From CAZKRU01 sp964555235 (GTDB lineage Bacteria > Verrucomicrobiota > Verrucomicrobiia > Methylacidiphilales > CAMAQI01): a DNA stretch of 45,602 nucleotides. The first letter of the stretch is position 1. Every line of letters starts with the position of its first letter. Positions 24,275 through 31,625 of the stretch are shown one piece after another. Made by a program: the position numbers and the translations under genes. The notes under the pieces are model-generated. The model worked only from the letters and a program-made list of their open reading frames with translations, did no database searches and was not told where the DNA came from. The stretch is from NCBI GenBank assembly GCA_964555235.1, contig CAZKRU010000030.1, positions 1 to 45,602 on the forward strand, given 5' to 3'.

Positions 24275-25674
24275 GGACTCTTTTTCCGCAAATGCGACGG
24301 AAGAATTCCCATGGCCGTCCGATACTTCACCACCGTGCGACGCGCTACTTTAATTCCACGTTCGATCAAAATTTTCGCCAGCTCCTCATCCGAAAGCGGT
24401 TTGGCCGGATTTTCACGTGAGATAATTTCTTTGATCGTATCCTTCACGCTCGTGTTCGAGACCATCTCACCACTGTCACTTTGATATCCGGTCGTAAAGA
24501 AATACTTCATCTCGAAGACCCCGTGGGGAGTATTCACATACTTATTCGAAACCGCACGACTTACGGTCGTTTCATGAACACCGACCACTTCCGCCACCTG
24601 ATTCATCGTCAGCGGCTTGAGATGCGCCACTCCCTGCTCAAAGAATTCTTTCTGACGGGCCAGAATTTCGTGAGCAATGCTATTCAAAGTCTGCTGGCGT
24701 TGATGCAGGCACTTGATTAAAAATTTTCCGTTTCGGATTTTTTCTCGAAGGTAATCACGCAAACTTCGATCCTCGCCCGTGGTCCCGAGAAGATCCTTGT
24801 ACTCGTCTTTAATTTTCAAGCGAGGAACCGCTTCATCATTGAGAAGAATGATCCAGTCGTCGCCATCTTTTCGGATCGTCACTTCCGGCTGAACAATATT
24901 CTGCTTTTGCTCCGGAGCAAATGCGGCCACCGGACGCGGATTCAATCCCGCAATGACCTGTGCCGCTTCGTTGATTCGTTCCTGCGAAACCTTGAGCGCC
25001 TTAGCAATCTGCGCATAGCGGCGATGACCCAAATCCTCCAGGTGATCCTTCACCACCCGCTGTTCCACTTCATCTCCCTTCCGCAAGCGTTGCAACTGAA
25101 GAAGCAAACACTCCTGAAGACTCCGTGCAGCCACCCCGACCGGATCAAACGATTGGACTAATTCCAACGCCTTGAGCGTTGCCGCATAAGGGACTTGAGC
25201 CGCCATGGCGATCTCTTCCAAGGGAATTTTCAAGAAACCGTTTTCGTCGAGATTTCCAATAATCTCATCCCCTGCTGAAATGAGATCGACTTCATTCGTC
25301 GCCAAAGCCAACTGCTGGGAAAGGTGGTCGGAGAGTTTCGGAGCTTCCGATTGGGAGTCAAAAAAGAATTGGCGCCGTTCGGAGTCTTCCATCGTGTAGC
25401 GACTTCCGGCATTCGTGCTCTGCGAAAAATATTCATTCCACTCAGCATCGCGAGCCGCCTGAATCTCATCCGTCATTAACTCCGGCTCAGGCTCGGAATC
25501 TTCAGACGCGGGAGGTTCGGCGATTTCCTCCAGAACGGGATTTGCCGCAAGCTCCTGTTGAACGAGCGACTGCAACTCCATCGCAGGAGCCTGGAGTAAA
25601 TGCAGCGACTGTTGCATCTGGACCGATAAGGCCTGACCCAACGCCAACTGCTGATGCATCCCCATTTCTGCCAT
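24271..25674 (-). CDS. rpoN: RNA polymerase sigma-54 factor
   Basis: A 467-residue sigma-54. Region I (activator interaction) is MGMHQQLALGQALSVQMQQS followed by LHLLQAPAMELQSLVQQELA; an acidic region II follows (about 55-110); the core-binding domain covers about 110-300; the helix-turn-helix is VAEVVGVHETTVSRAVSNKY; the RpoN box ends the protein (ARRTVVKYRTAM). The ATG at 25674 is chosen because it starts right before region I; an open frame extends further upstream but has no sigma-54 character. No clear -24/-12 promoter was found by eye in this window. Confidence 0.96.
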   Translation of the reverse strand: MAEMGMHQQLALGQALSVQMQQSLHLLQAPAMELQSLVQQELAANPVLEEIAEPPASEDSEPEPELMTDEIQAARDAEWNEYFSQSTNAGSRYTMEDSERRQFFFDSQSEAPKLSDHLSQQLALATNEVDLISAGDEIIGNLDENGFLKIPLEEIAMAAQVPYAATLKALELVQSFDPVGVAARSLQECLLLQLQRLRKGDEVEQRVVKDHLEDLGHRRYAQIAKALKVSQERINEAAQVIAGLNPRPVAAFAPEQKQNIVQPEVTIRKDGDDWIILLNDEAVPRLKIKDEYKDLLGTTGEDRSLRDYLREKIRNGKFLIKCLHQRQQTLNSIAHEILARQKEFFEQGVAHLKPLTMNQVAEVVGVHETTVSRAVSNKYVNTPHGVFEMKYFFTTGYQSDSGEMVSNTSVKDTIKEIISRENPAKPLSDEELAKILIERGIKVARRTVVKYRTAMGILPSHLRKKSP

Positions 25675-25810
25675 AATGGTGAATTCTACTCCTAGGGGAG
25701 GATACCTGCAAGCAATTTTCGTGCCACTAAACCGCCTCACACAAAACCCTTCCGAAAGGAAAAGTCTATTCAGCCGGAGGCGTAACTGGTTTGGTGCGGG
25801 GGCGAAGGGG

Positions 25811-25910
25811 GGCACAACACACGAAGCCACAATCGGAAGGTGTTTTTGTTTCATCTCATAAAAAATCGGAAATGGCTTCACAAGCTTTGTGGCTTCGTGC
25901 CTTTGTGTCA
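25811..25910. repeat. CGAAGCCAC-type hairpin repeat
   Basis: GGCACAACACACGAAGCCAC (25811-25830) pairs with TTGTGGCTTCGTGCCTTTGT (25888-25907), giving a long imperfect stem enclosing about 55 bases. One arm of the same family lies at 5783-5809, and 14947-15013 is a relative. It fills the gap between the amidase stop (25934) and rpoN start (25674); no other feature was seen there. Confidence 0.65.
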
Positions 25911-25933
25911 GACAAACCACCTCAAAATGTCGT

Positions 25934-26893
25934 CTAATCAAACAACCGATGCAGCGCCTCCAGCGGAAAATTCCGACCTGGGCATTCGGTCGGTTTCGGA
26001 TTAATTTCGCGATGTCCTTTGAAAATTGGAATCGGCTCCCTGATTCGTTGCCGAAGATAAGCAATTAATTCAATCGCCGCCGCCAGCTGTCGTTTGGTCG
26101 GACGGGTTTCGTTAAAATTCCCAACAAAGCAGATCCCGATCGCAATCTGATTTAATTCTTCGCTCTTTAAATGCCCCCCTTGAAGTTGCTTCAACCAACG
26201 CCCACCGACTTCAACCTGCCCATCCCCTGAATCGTTCCCATTGCCAATCAAAAAATGATACGCCAGTCCGTTCTCCATTCCGCGCTGACGATGCGCTAAA
26301 TCAAAAATCGATGCATTCCCGCTCGGAGTCGCACTATGATGCACCACTATATAACGCCAGCGTCCTTGTTGAATTTTGGGCAAATCAATCAAATGCTTCA
26401 CCCGATCCAAAAAGAGGTATCGATCTGCCGGAGGCGCTTCAACCGGCTTCGGCGCAGGAGTCGGCGGAGCAATCACTTCAGCACGGCGCTCGACCTTCAA
26501 CCGTTGACCGACTTTCAACTCTTCGCTTGTGAGCGCATTCCACTCTTTGAGTCGAGAGACGGGAAGCTCATGTTCTCTCGCCACCTTGGAAAGCGTATCC
26601 CCCTTTTTTACGACATAGATTGAATCCCCTTCCTTTGCTGGAACGGGCGGGAATGATGGACGCTCGGACATTTGTCTTGGAATCTGAAGAACCTGTCCCA
26701 CACGAACCTGACGGGCATCGCGAATTCCATTGCGTGTCATTAACGCATCCAATGAAACTTCGTAGTCTTTGGCAATGGAATAAAGTGATTCTCCCGAACG
26801 AACGCGATGCGTTTCCGCTTGAACTGAAGCGAGACCCGCCATCAGACCAAAAATCAGAAGAAGAAAACGAAAAAAGCCGTTAACGCTTCGCAT
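25934..26893 (-). CDS. secreted LysM N-acetylmuramoyl-L-alanine amidase (Amidase_2/PGRP type)
   Basis: A 319-residue protein with a signal peptide (MRSVNGFFRFLLLIFGLMAG, cut near VQA-E). Two LysM domains follow (HRVRSGESLYSIAKDYEVSL and YVVKKGDTLSKVAREHELPV), then the amidase domain from about residue 175. Zinc ligands are visible in IVVHHSATP (His) and FKGHREINPKPTECPG (His and Cys). It would bind peptidoglycan and cut the stem peptide from muramic acid. The ATG at 26893 is chosen because it gives the signal peptide and overlaps the epimerase end by 14 bases. Confidence 0.9.
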   Translation of the reverse strand: MRSVNGFFRFLLLIFGLMAGLASVQAETHRVRSGESLYSIAKDYEVSLDALMTRNGIRDARQVRVGQVLQIPRQMSERPSFPPVPAKEGDSIYVVKKGDTLSKVAREHELPVSRLKEWNALTSEELKVGQRLKVERRAEVIAPPTPAPKPVEAPPADRYLFLDRVKHLIDLPKIQQGRWRYIVVHHSATPSGNASIFDLAHRQRGMENGLAYHFLIGNGNDSGDGQVEVGGRWLKQLQGGHLKSEELNQIAIGICFVGNFNETRPTKRQLAAAIELIAYLRQRIREPIPIFKGHREINPKPTECPGRNFPLEALHRLFD

Positions 26894-27911
26894 TCCGCCT
26901 CTCCACGCCAAACCCCGGAATCGATGTAAATCGGAATCGGCCACCCCCCTCCATCTCCACTCCATCCATCGGTTCATCACTCACCAATAGGTGCGCGTCC
27001 AAATCCAAATAATCCACCCAAGGAGCCAACGGAAGCGCCGCAGCAATCGCCAGACTTGTACTCGTCATACAGCCGATCATCACTTTGAATTCCAAATCCC
27101 TCGCGCGCTGAAGAAAATCGAGCCCTCCGGTGATTCCACCACATTTCGACAACTTGAGATTCACTCCATCCACCGCGCCCCGAAGCCGTTCCAAATCCTC
27201 CGCTCGCTGAACGGATTCATCCGCAAAAAGAGGAATTGAACTTTTCTCACGAATCCGGCGCAGCCCTTCGACATCCTCTCGTTGCACTGGCTGCTCCAAA
27301 ACCGTCACTCCCAAACGATTTAACGTCGAAAGATTCTCCAACGTCTGTTCCACCGACCACCCCTCGTTCGGATCCACCCGAAGCTCTCGATCCGGCACCA
27401 ACGCTCGAATTTTTTCTAAAGTCTCAAGATCTCCCGGCGCACCCATCTTGATTTTCAAAATCGGATATGTCGTTTCAGAAACCTTTCGCAGCATCACCTC
27501 CAACGAATCCAATCCAATCGTATAGGATGTCGCGGGCGCTTTCGCCGGATCTCCTCCCAACAAACGCCAGACCGGTTGCTTTTCTTTTTTTCCCCACCAA
27601 TCATAAAGCGCCATGTCCACCCCCGAAATGGCACCCCGATCCTTCGGAAATTCCTCCATGAGCCGCTGATAAATTTGCACTCGGTTCATCGGATTTTCCG
27701 ATTTCAATAGCGCCGCCATCCGAGGAATCACCGCCAGCATCGACTCTTGGGATTCGCCGTGATACTTCACCGCCGTCGCCTCTCCAATTCCCGTCACTTC
27801 ATCGAACGTCATGCGAATCAAAACCGTCCGCACCCGGTCCACACCTCCCCGCGAGATCGCAAATCGATCCCTCAGCGCAGCTTCCATCGGCTCGCACTCG
27901 AGCAACAACAT
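26880..27911 (-). CDS. L-Ala-D/L-Glu (dipeptide) epimerase, enolase superfamily
   Basis: A 343-residue member of the muconate-lactonizing group of the enolase superfamily. Catalytic features: KxK in LKIKMGAPGD, metal ligands Asp in RVDPNEGW, Glu in VLEQPVQRED and Asp in FADESVQ, and the second catalytic Lys in VNLKLSKCGGITG. These fit dipeptide epimerases that convert L-Ala-D-Glu from murein turnover. The overlap with the LysM amidase gene supports peptidoglycan recycling; dipeptide specificity otherwise rests on family resemblance. Confidence 0.85.
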   Translation of the reverse strand: MLLLECEPMEAALRDRFAISRGGVDRVRTVLIRMTFDEVTGIGEATAVKYHGESQESMLAVIPRMAALLKSENPMNRVQIYQRLMEEFPKDRGAISGVDMALYDWWGKKEKQPVWRLLGGDPAKAPATSYTIGLDSLEVMLRKVSETTYPILKIKMGAPGDLETLEKIRALVPDRELRVDPNEGWSVEQTLENLSTLNRLGVTVLEQPVQREDVEGLRRIREKSSIPLFADESVQRAEDLERLRGAVDGVNLKLSKCGGITGGLDFLQRARDLEFKVMIGCMTSTSLAIAAALPLAPWVDYLDLDAHLLVSDEPMDGVEMEGGGRFRFTSIPGFGVERRNAKR

Positions 27912-27967
27912 GGCTTCACGCTAGCGAGGGAAACCGGAAAGTCGATGCTCGGTTAAACGATTCAAAA

Positions 27968-27992
27968 TTGGTAGGACGGACTCACCGACCAA
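27968..27992. repeat. short GGTAGG-type imperfect palindrome
   Basis: TTGGTAGGACGGACTCACCG followed by ACCAA forms a short interrupted palindrome (TTGGT / ACCAA at the ends) and starts like the 10812 repeat (TTGGTAGGGACG). It lies in the divergent gap between the epimerase (27911) and the HDOD gene (28066). No clear promoter for the HDOD gene was seen. Confidence 0.4.
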
Positions 27993-28065
27993 TCTCCTCG
28001 AAACAGTCGTTGTTCTCCTTGATCACAACGACCCTCTGAGCTAGCATTTCATCAGAACGTCCCAC

Positions 28066-29667
28066 ATGTCCTCCTCCGTTCAACCAGGAACCTCCCCTCT
28101 CTCGCTTATTCCCGAGATGAAGGACCGCGCCGCGGAAACGATCCACCGAGTCGTACAGAACATGTCACGGGACAAGCATACCGCGACCTCATTGACTCAG
28201 GTTGTCGAACTCGTGCGTGATTTAGCGGGCAAGGCTCATAAAATCCAAGTCGACGAACTCGCGGAGGTGATTGGTAGGGATTTAGCGACGACCGAACGGG
28301 TCATTCGAGCCGCCAATAATATCGGAAACAATCCGATGGGGACTCCCGTTAAAACACTTTCCCACGCCATCTTGGTGATCGGATTTTCGCAAATCAAAAG
28401 CCTCTCGCTCTCACTCCTCTTGCTGGATAACGCGGAAGGAACGAAAAAATCGGAAGAGTGCCGAGAAATTTCCAGCGTCGCCCTTGCGGGGGGAATCCTT
28501 GCCAAGGGGATCATGATGCAATTTGGAAATCAAGATCCCGAAGAGGCTTTCGTTTGTGCCTCCCTTCGGAATTACGGTCAATTGTTAATGGCCAGCTTTC
28601 TCCCAGAAGAATACAAAGAGGCAAAACATCAGGCCGAGCTCATGCCTGCGTGCTTCGCCTTTCGTAAAGTATTCGGCTTATCGCCCTCGGAATTAGGTTA
28701 TGCCATTTTAAGTAAAGCTCAGCTTCCAAAAAATGTCATTACGAGTTTGCTAGAACTCCCCTCAGATCGAACGAGTTACGATCCTAATAATTCCGAGGAT
28801 GAATTGGTTTTTATCTCGGAATTTTCAAATCAACTTTGCGAACTGGTCGCGACCCATAAGGGGGGAACCGATGACTTAAAGAGCAAGGTCCGCAATTTGA
28901 CTTCACGCTACGGACATCTTCCGATTGATTGGAAGCAGATTCAGTCCTTGCTAGAGGGTGTCGACAATTACTTAACCACCATTCGAAAAATCCACGGAGC
29001 CGGTTCGTTTTCCAGTCCTCTTTTCGCAAAAATCAAAGCCCTGGTTCTTTATCAAGGCATCGCTCAGGAAGAAAAACCACCGGAGGAGAGCGAATGGGAA
29101 ACGACCCAAAAAGCCTCCATCAGGATGGAAAGCTCTTTGCAACAACTGGAGAGTCTCATGGAAGAAGAGACGGTCAATCTTCATAAGATTTATCATACGG
29201 GGACAAAAGCATTGCATTTGGGACTCGCCTTGGAGCATTGCGTTTTGTTCAGCCGCAACAAAGGCGAGCGGCACTTTCATGCCCGGGTGGGAACGGGCCT
29301 TGTTTTTGATGGTTTTCAAAACCTTCCCCCCGTTGATCCGGATCCTGAAGAAATCTTTGGAATTGCGATCTCCAAGGGGGAGGATTTATTGATTGAAAAT
29401 GCTTCGATCGATCCCGAAACCTTGAGGTCATTCCCAAAATGGATGAGAACCGAAGTCTTAGAAAAATCCGTAGTGCTTCTGCTGATTCGTGAAGCGGAAC
29501 GGATTTCAGGCATATTCTTCGGAATCGGCGGATCCTCGACCCTGCCCCTTGCCAAAGAGAAAGCGACCACCATTCGAAGCATTACCCGACATATCGCCTT
29601 TGCTCGCAGAATGGGAGGAAGTGATGACCCAACGACCTCGATTGCGATCAAACTTGAATTGGATTAG
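28066..29667 (+). CDS. HDOD-domain signalling protein with a C-terminal sensor-like domain
   Basis: A 533-residue soluble protein. Residues about 40-260 form an HDOD domain, a catalytically silent relative of HD phosphohydrolases: LAEVIGRDLATTERVIRAAN, VKTLSHAILVIGFSQIKSLS and ASLRNYGQLLMASFLPEEY, with no HD metal pair. A helical linker follows, then a C-terminal region (about 370-510) with strand-helix pattern like a GAF-type sensor (LALEHCVLFSR, FHARVGTGLVFDG). HDOD proteins act in signalling and cell-cycle or motility control; the ligand is unknown. It stands alone between repeats. Confidence 0.8.
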   Translation: MSSSVQPGTSPLSLIPEMKDRAAETIHRVVQNMSRDKHTATSLTQVVELVRDLAGKAHKIQVDELAEVIGRDLATTERVIRAANNIGNNPMGTPVKTLSHAILVIGFSQIKSLSLSLLLLDNAEGTKKSEECREISSVALAGGILAKGIMMQFGNQDPEEAFVCASLRNYGQLLMASFLPEEYKEAKHQAELMPACFAFRKVFGLSPSELGYAILSKAQLPKNVITSLLELPSDRTSYDPNNSEDELVFISEFSNQLCELVATHKGGTDDLKSKVRNLTSRYGHLPIDWKQIQSLLEGVDNYLTTIRKIHGAGSFSSPLFAKIKALVLYQGIAQEEKPPEESEWETTQKASIRMESSLQQLESLMEEETVNLHKIYHTGTKALHLGLALEHCVLFSRNKGERHFHARVGTGLVFDGFQNLPPVDPDPEEIFGIAISKGEDLLIENASIDPETLRSFPKWMRTEVLEKSVVLLLIREAERISGIFFGIGGSSTLPLAKEKATTIRSITRHIAFARRMGGSDDPTTSIAIKLELD

Positions 29668-29725
29668 GACCTCTCCCAACTCGCTTTTTAGAGCATGTTA
29701 AGTAATCTCATGGCCTCAAGAAAAT

Positions 29726-29826
29726 CTGGAACTCAGGAACTCAAGAAGCAAAAATCAGACGTGACCGCCCTATTTTTTCCTGAGTTCATGAGTTCCTGAT
29801 CCAATAACAAGCAGTTACAGTTTTTA
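29726..29826. repeat. GGAACTCA-type hairpin repeat
   Basis: CTGGAACTCAGGAACTCA (from 29726) pairs with TGAGTTCATGAGTTCCTG (ends near 29798), with about 20 of 23 positions matching. The right part, 29768-29826, is nearly the same as 7719-7775. It lies between the convergent HDOD gene and glycosyltransferase gene, so it could form at both RNA 3' ends. Confidence 0.7.
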
Positions 29827-29855
29827 TGAATTTGCTATAGAACAGCGGAGTCATC

Positions 29856-29873
29856 GTCCGTCAGCTGACGGAC
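29856..29873. repeat. perfect 18-base palindrome
   Basis: GTCCGTCAGCTGACGGAC is self-complementary over all 18 bases and sits 13 bases before the stop of the minus-strand glycosyltransferase, in the convergent gap after the HDOD gene. With no loop it could act as a protein-binding site or as the tip of the neighbouring repeat. Its GTCCGTCA half also occurs in inverted form inside the 38111-38268 element (TGACGGAC). Confidence 0.5.
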
Positions 29874-29885
29874 CGCCCTGCCGGA

Positions 29886-30884
29886 TCAAATTCCTGCACT
29901 CCTGATCTCCTCCGAGAAAACGCATTTCACTTCGACTTCCGTCGATTTCGCCTTCGTTCCCAAAAAAATCGCTCCGCCCAATCCAACCGCCTGACCCCAA
30001 CCATACGCGAGGATCATTCCCGGCGCACCGAGCGCCACGAGCATTCGGAATCGTCCTTCCGGACGATCAGGAAAGAAATAGATCCAGAGAGTAAACGCCA
30101 ACCACCCCAGAAAAAACGCCAGAATGCCTCGGATCCACCCGTGAACCGCAACGATCATCAACCATCCGAGAATTCCACACAAGGGGATAAACCGTGCCGC
30201 ATCCAGACGACGGGAAACGACGGTCTGCTTCGCTCGTCCTTTTCCGTACCGGATAAAAGTCTCCCCTAACTCCTTCCAACTTTTTCGCTGAGGCCGTGCC
30301 ACGGTCAACTCAGGATCATGCACGAGCGTTGCCTCTACCAATACGGCCCGTTCCATCCACTCATTCTCTTCGTTGGGAAAAAGTCGTTCGTTGAATCCCC
30401 CCAACGAATCCCAAAGCTCCCGCTTGATCGCCAGATTACACAAAATCAATTCCCGCTCCGTCGTCTCGCGACGCTCCCCTCTTGAAGCATAGCGCGAAGC
30501 ACTTGGCCCCGTTACCGCGGGATACGAGAAGAGCTCTTGAAAAAGACGCTCCTTCCCGGATGCAGGCTCTTTCAATAAAACCGGACCCCCGACAACCTCG
30601 GGACGCTCGCAGCGAATGATTTCATCCAATTTCACAAAATAATCAGGAGGGATTTCGCAGTCACTATCGAAAAAGACGAGCCAGGTTCCTTTTGCCTCGC
30701 GTGCCGCCGCATTGCGTTGTGCGGAGGGATTTCGCCCCGCTGCGACCCAAATTTCGATCGGTGCTTTGGGAGCAGGGACTCCCTCCTTTTCCAAAGCCCC
30801 CCCCGATCTTAGGCTTTGCCAGACTGGAATTTCCTCACTAAGTTCAGGAGCAGCGATGATGACACTGAATGTGATGGCGCTCAT
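29886..30884 (-). CDS. GT2 glycosyltransferase with C-terminal membrane helices
   Basis: A 332-residue family 2 glycosyltransferase. The catalytic domain starts FSVIIAAPELSEE and has the metal/nucleotide region WLVFFDSDCEIPPDYF; the later NEENEWMERA is near the acceptor site. Residues about 230-310 hold two or three transmembrane helices (FIPLCGILGWLMIVAVHGWI). Sugar and acceptor are unknown. It is divergent from the polyprenyl-phosphate sugar synthase gene with only 15 bases between the start codons, so one promoter must lie inside the other gene. Confidence 0.82.
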   Translation of the reverse strand: MSAITFSVIIAAPELSEEIPVWQSLRSGGALEKEGVPAPKAPIEIWVAAGRNPSAQRNAAAREAKGTWLVFFDSDCEIPPDYFVKLDEIIRCERPEVVGGPVLLKEPASGKERLFQELFSYPAVTGPSASRYASRGERRETTERELILCNLAIKRELWDSLGGFNERLFPNEENEWMERAVLVEATLVHDPELTVARPQRKSWKELGETFIRYGKGRAKQTVVSRRLDAARFIPLCGILGWLMIVAVHGWIRGILAFFLGWLAFTLWIYFFPDRPEGRFRMLVALGAPGMILAYGWGQAVGLGGAIFLGTKAKSTEVEVKCVFSEEIRSAGI

Positions 30885-30899
30885 TACGGAAATTCTTTC

Positions 30900-31625
30900 A
30901 TGGATGCGGACCGATTGCTAGTCATTATCCCGACCTACGCGGAGCGCACGAACCTTCCCCCGCTCTTGGAACGGATCCGAGCGGAAAGTCCTCAAGCGCA
31001 CGCATTGATCGTCGATGATGCCTCAGGCGATGGCACTCCCGAGTGGATTCGCCAACACCCTGAATTTCAAAAGATGCTTTTTCTCGTTGAACGCTCGGGA
31101 AAGCAGGGACTCGGAACCGCCTATCTCGAAGGATTCCGTTGGGCCCTCCAGCACGACTACGCCATCATCGCCCAAATGGATGCCGATCTTTCCCACGATC
31201 CCGCGCATCTCGTTCGATTTCAAAATGCACTTCGTGAAGGAGCTGACATTGCACTCGGGAGTCGTTATCAGGACGGCGTCCGTGTTTTAAATTGGCCCAT
31301 TTCGCGACTTCTCCTCAGCCTCGGCGCCGCACTCTATGTCCGTTGTATCACCCGGATGCCCTTCACCGATCCGACCAGTGGGTTTAAAGCCTTCCGTCGA
31401 GAGGCACTCGCGAAACTTGATCTTCATGCCATCACCGCGAATGGTTACGGATTTCAAATTGAAGTTACCCACTGGTTCTGGCGTCACGATTTCAAGATTG
31501 CCGAAGTTCCGATTGTCTTTGAAGGTCGCCATCTTGGTACCTCGAAAATGTCGGGAGGCATTGCACGAGAAGCGCTCGGCCTCGTTTTGCGGCTTGCCCT
31601 TTTCTCGAAAAAACGGGATGGATGA
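30900..31625 (+). CDS. polyprenyl-phosphate mannose/glucose synthase (Dpm1-like GT2)
   Basis: A 241-residue soluble GT2 enzyme of the dolichyl-phosphate mannose synthase type: LLVIIPTYAERTNLPPLLER, VDDASGDGTPEWI, the DXD region QMDADLSHDP, then LGSRYQDG and TDPTSGFKAFRREAL. Such enzymes put mannose or a related sugar on polyprenyl phosphate as donor for GT-C enzymes outside the membrane. It overlaps the DUF2723 gene by ATGA, so the donor and the transferase are made together. ATG 30900 matches the family start. Confidence 0.9.
   Translation: MDADRLLVIIPTYAERTNLPPLLERIRAESPQAHALIVDDASGDGTPEWIRQHPEFQKMLFLVERSGKQGLGTAYLEGFRWALQHDYAIIAQMDADLSHDPAHLVRFQNALREGADIALGSRYQDGVRVLNWPISRLLLSLGAALYVRCITRMPFTDPTSGFKAFRREALAKLDLHAITANGYGFQIEVTHWFWRHDFKIAEVPIVFEGRHLGTSKMSGGIAREALGLVLRLALFSKKRDG

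Noticed and set aside
25675..26064. Open frame extending rpoN by about 130 residues upstream
   Set aside because: Sigma-54 region I starts right at the ATG at 25674; the upstream part covers the hairpin repeat and part of the amidase gene.
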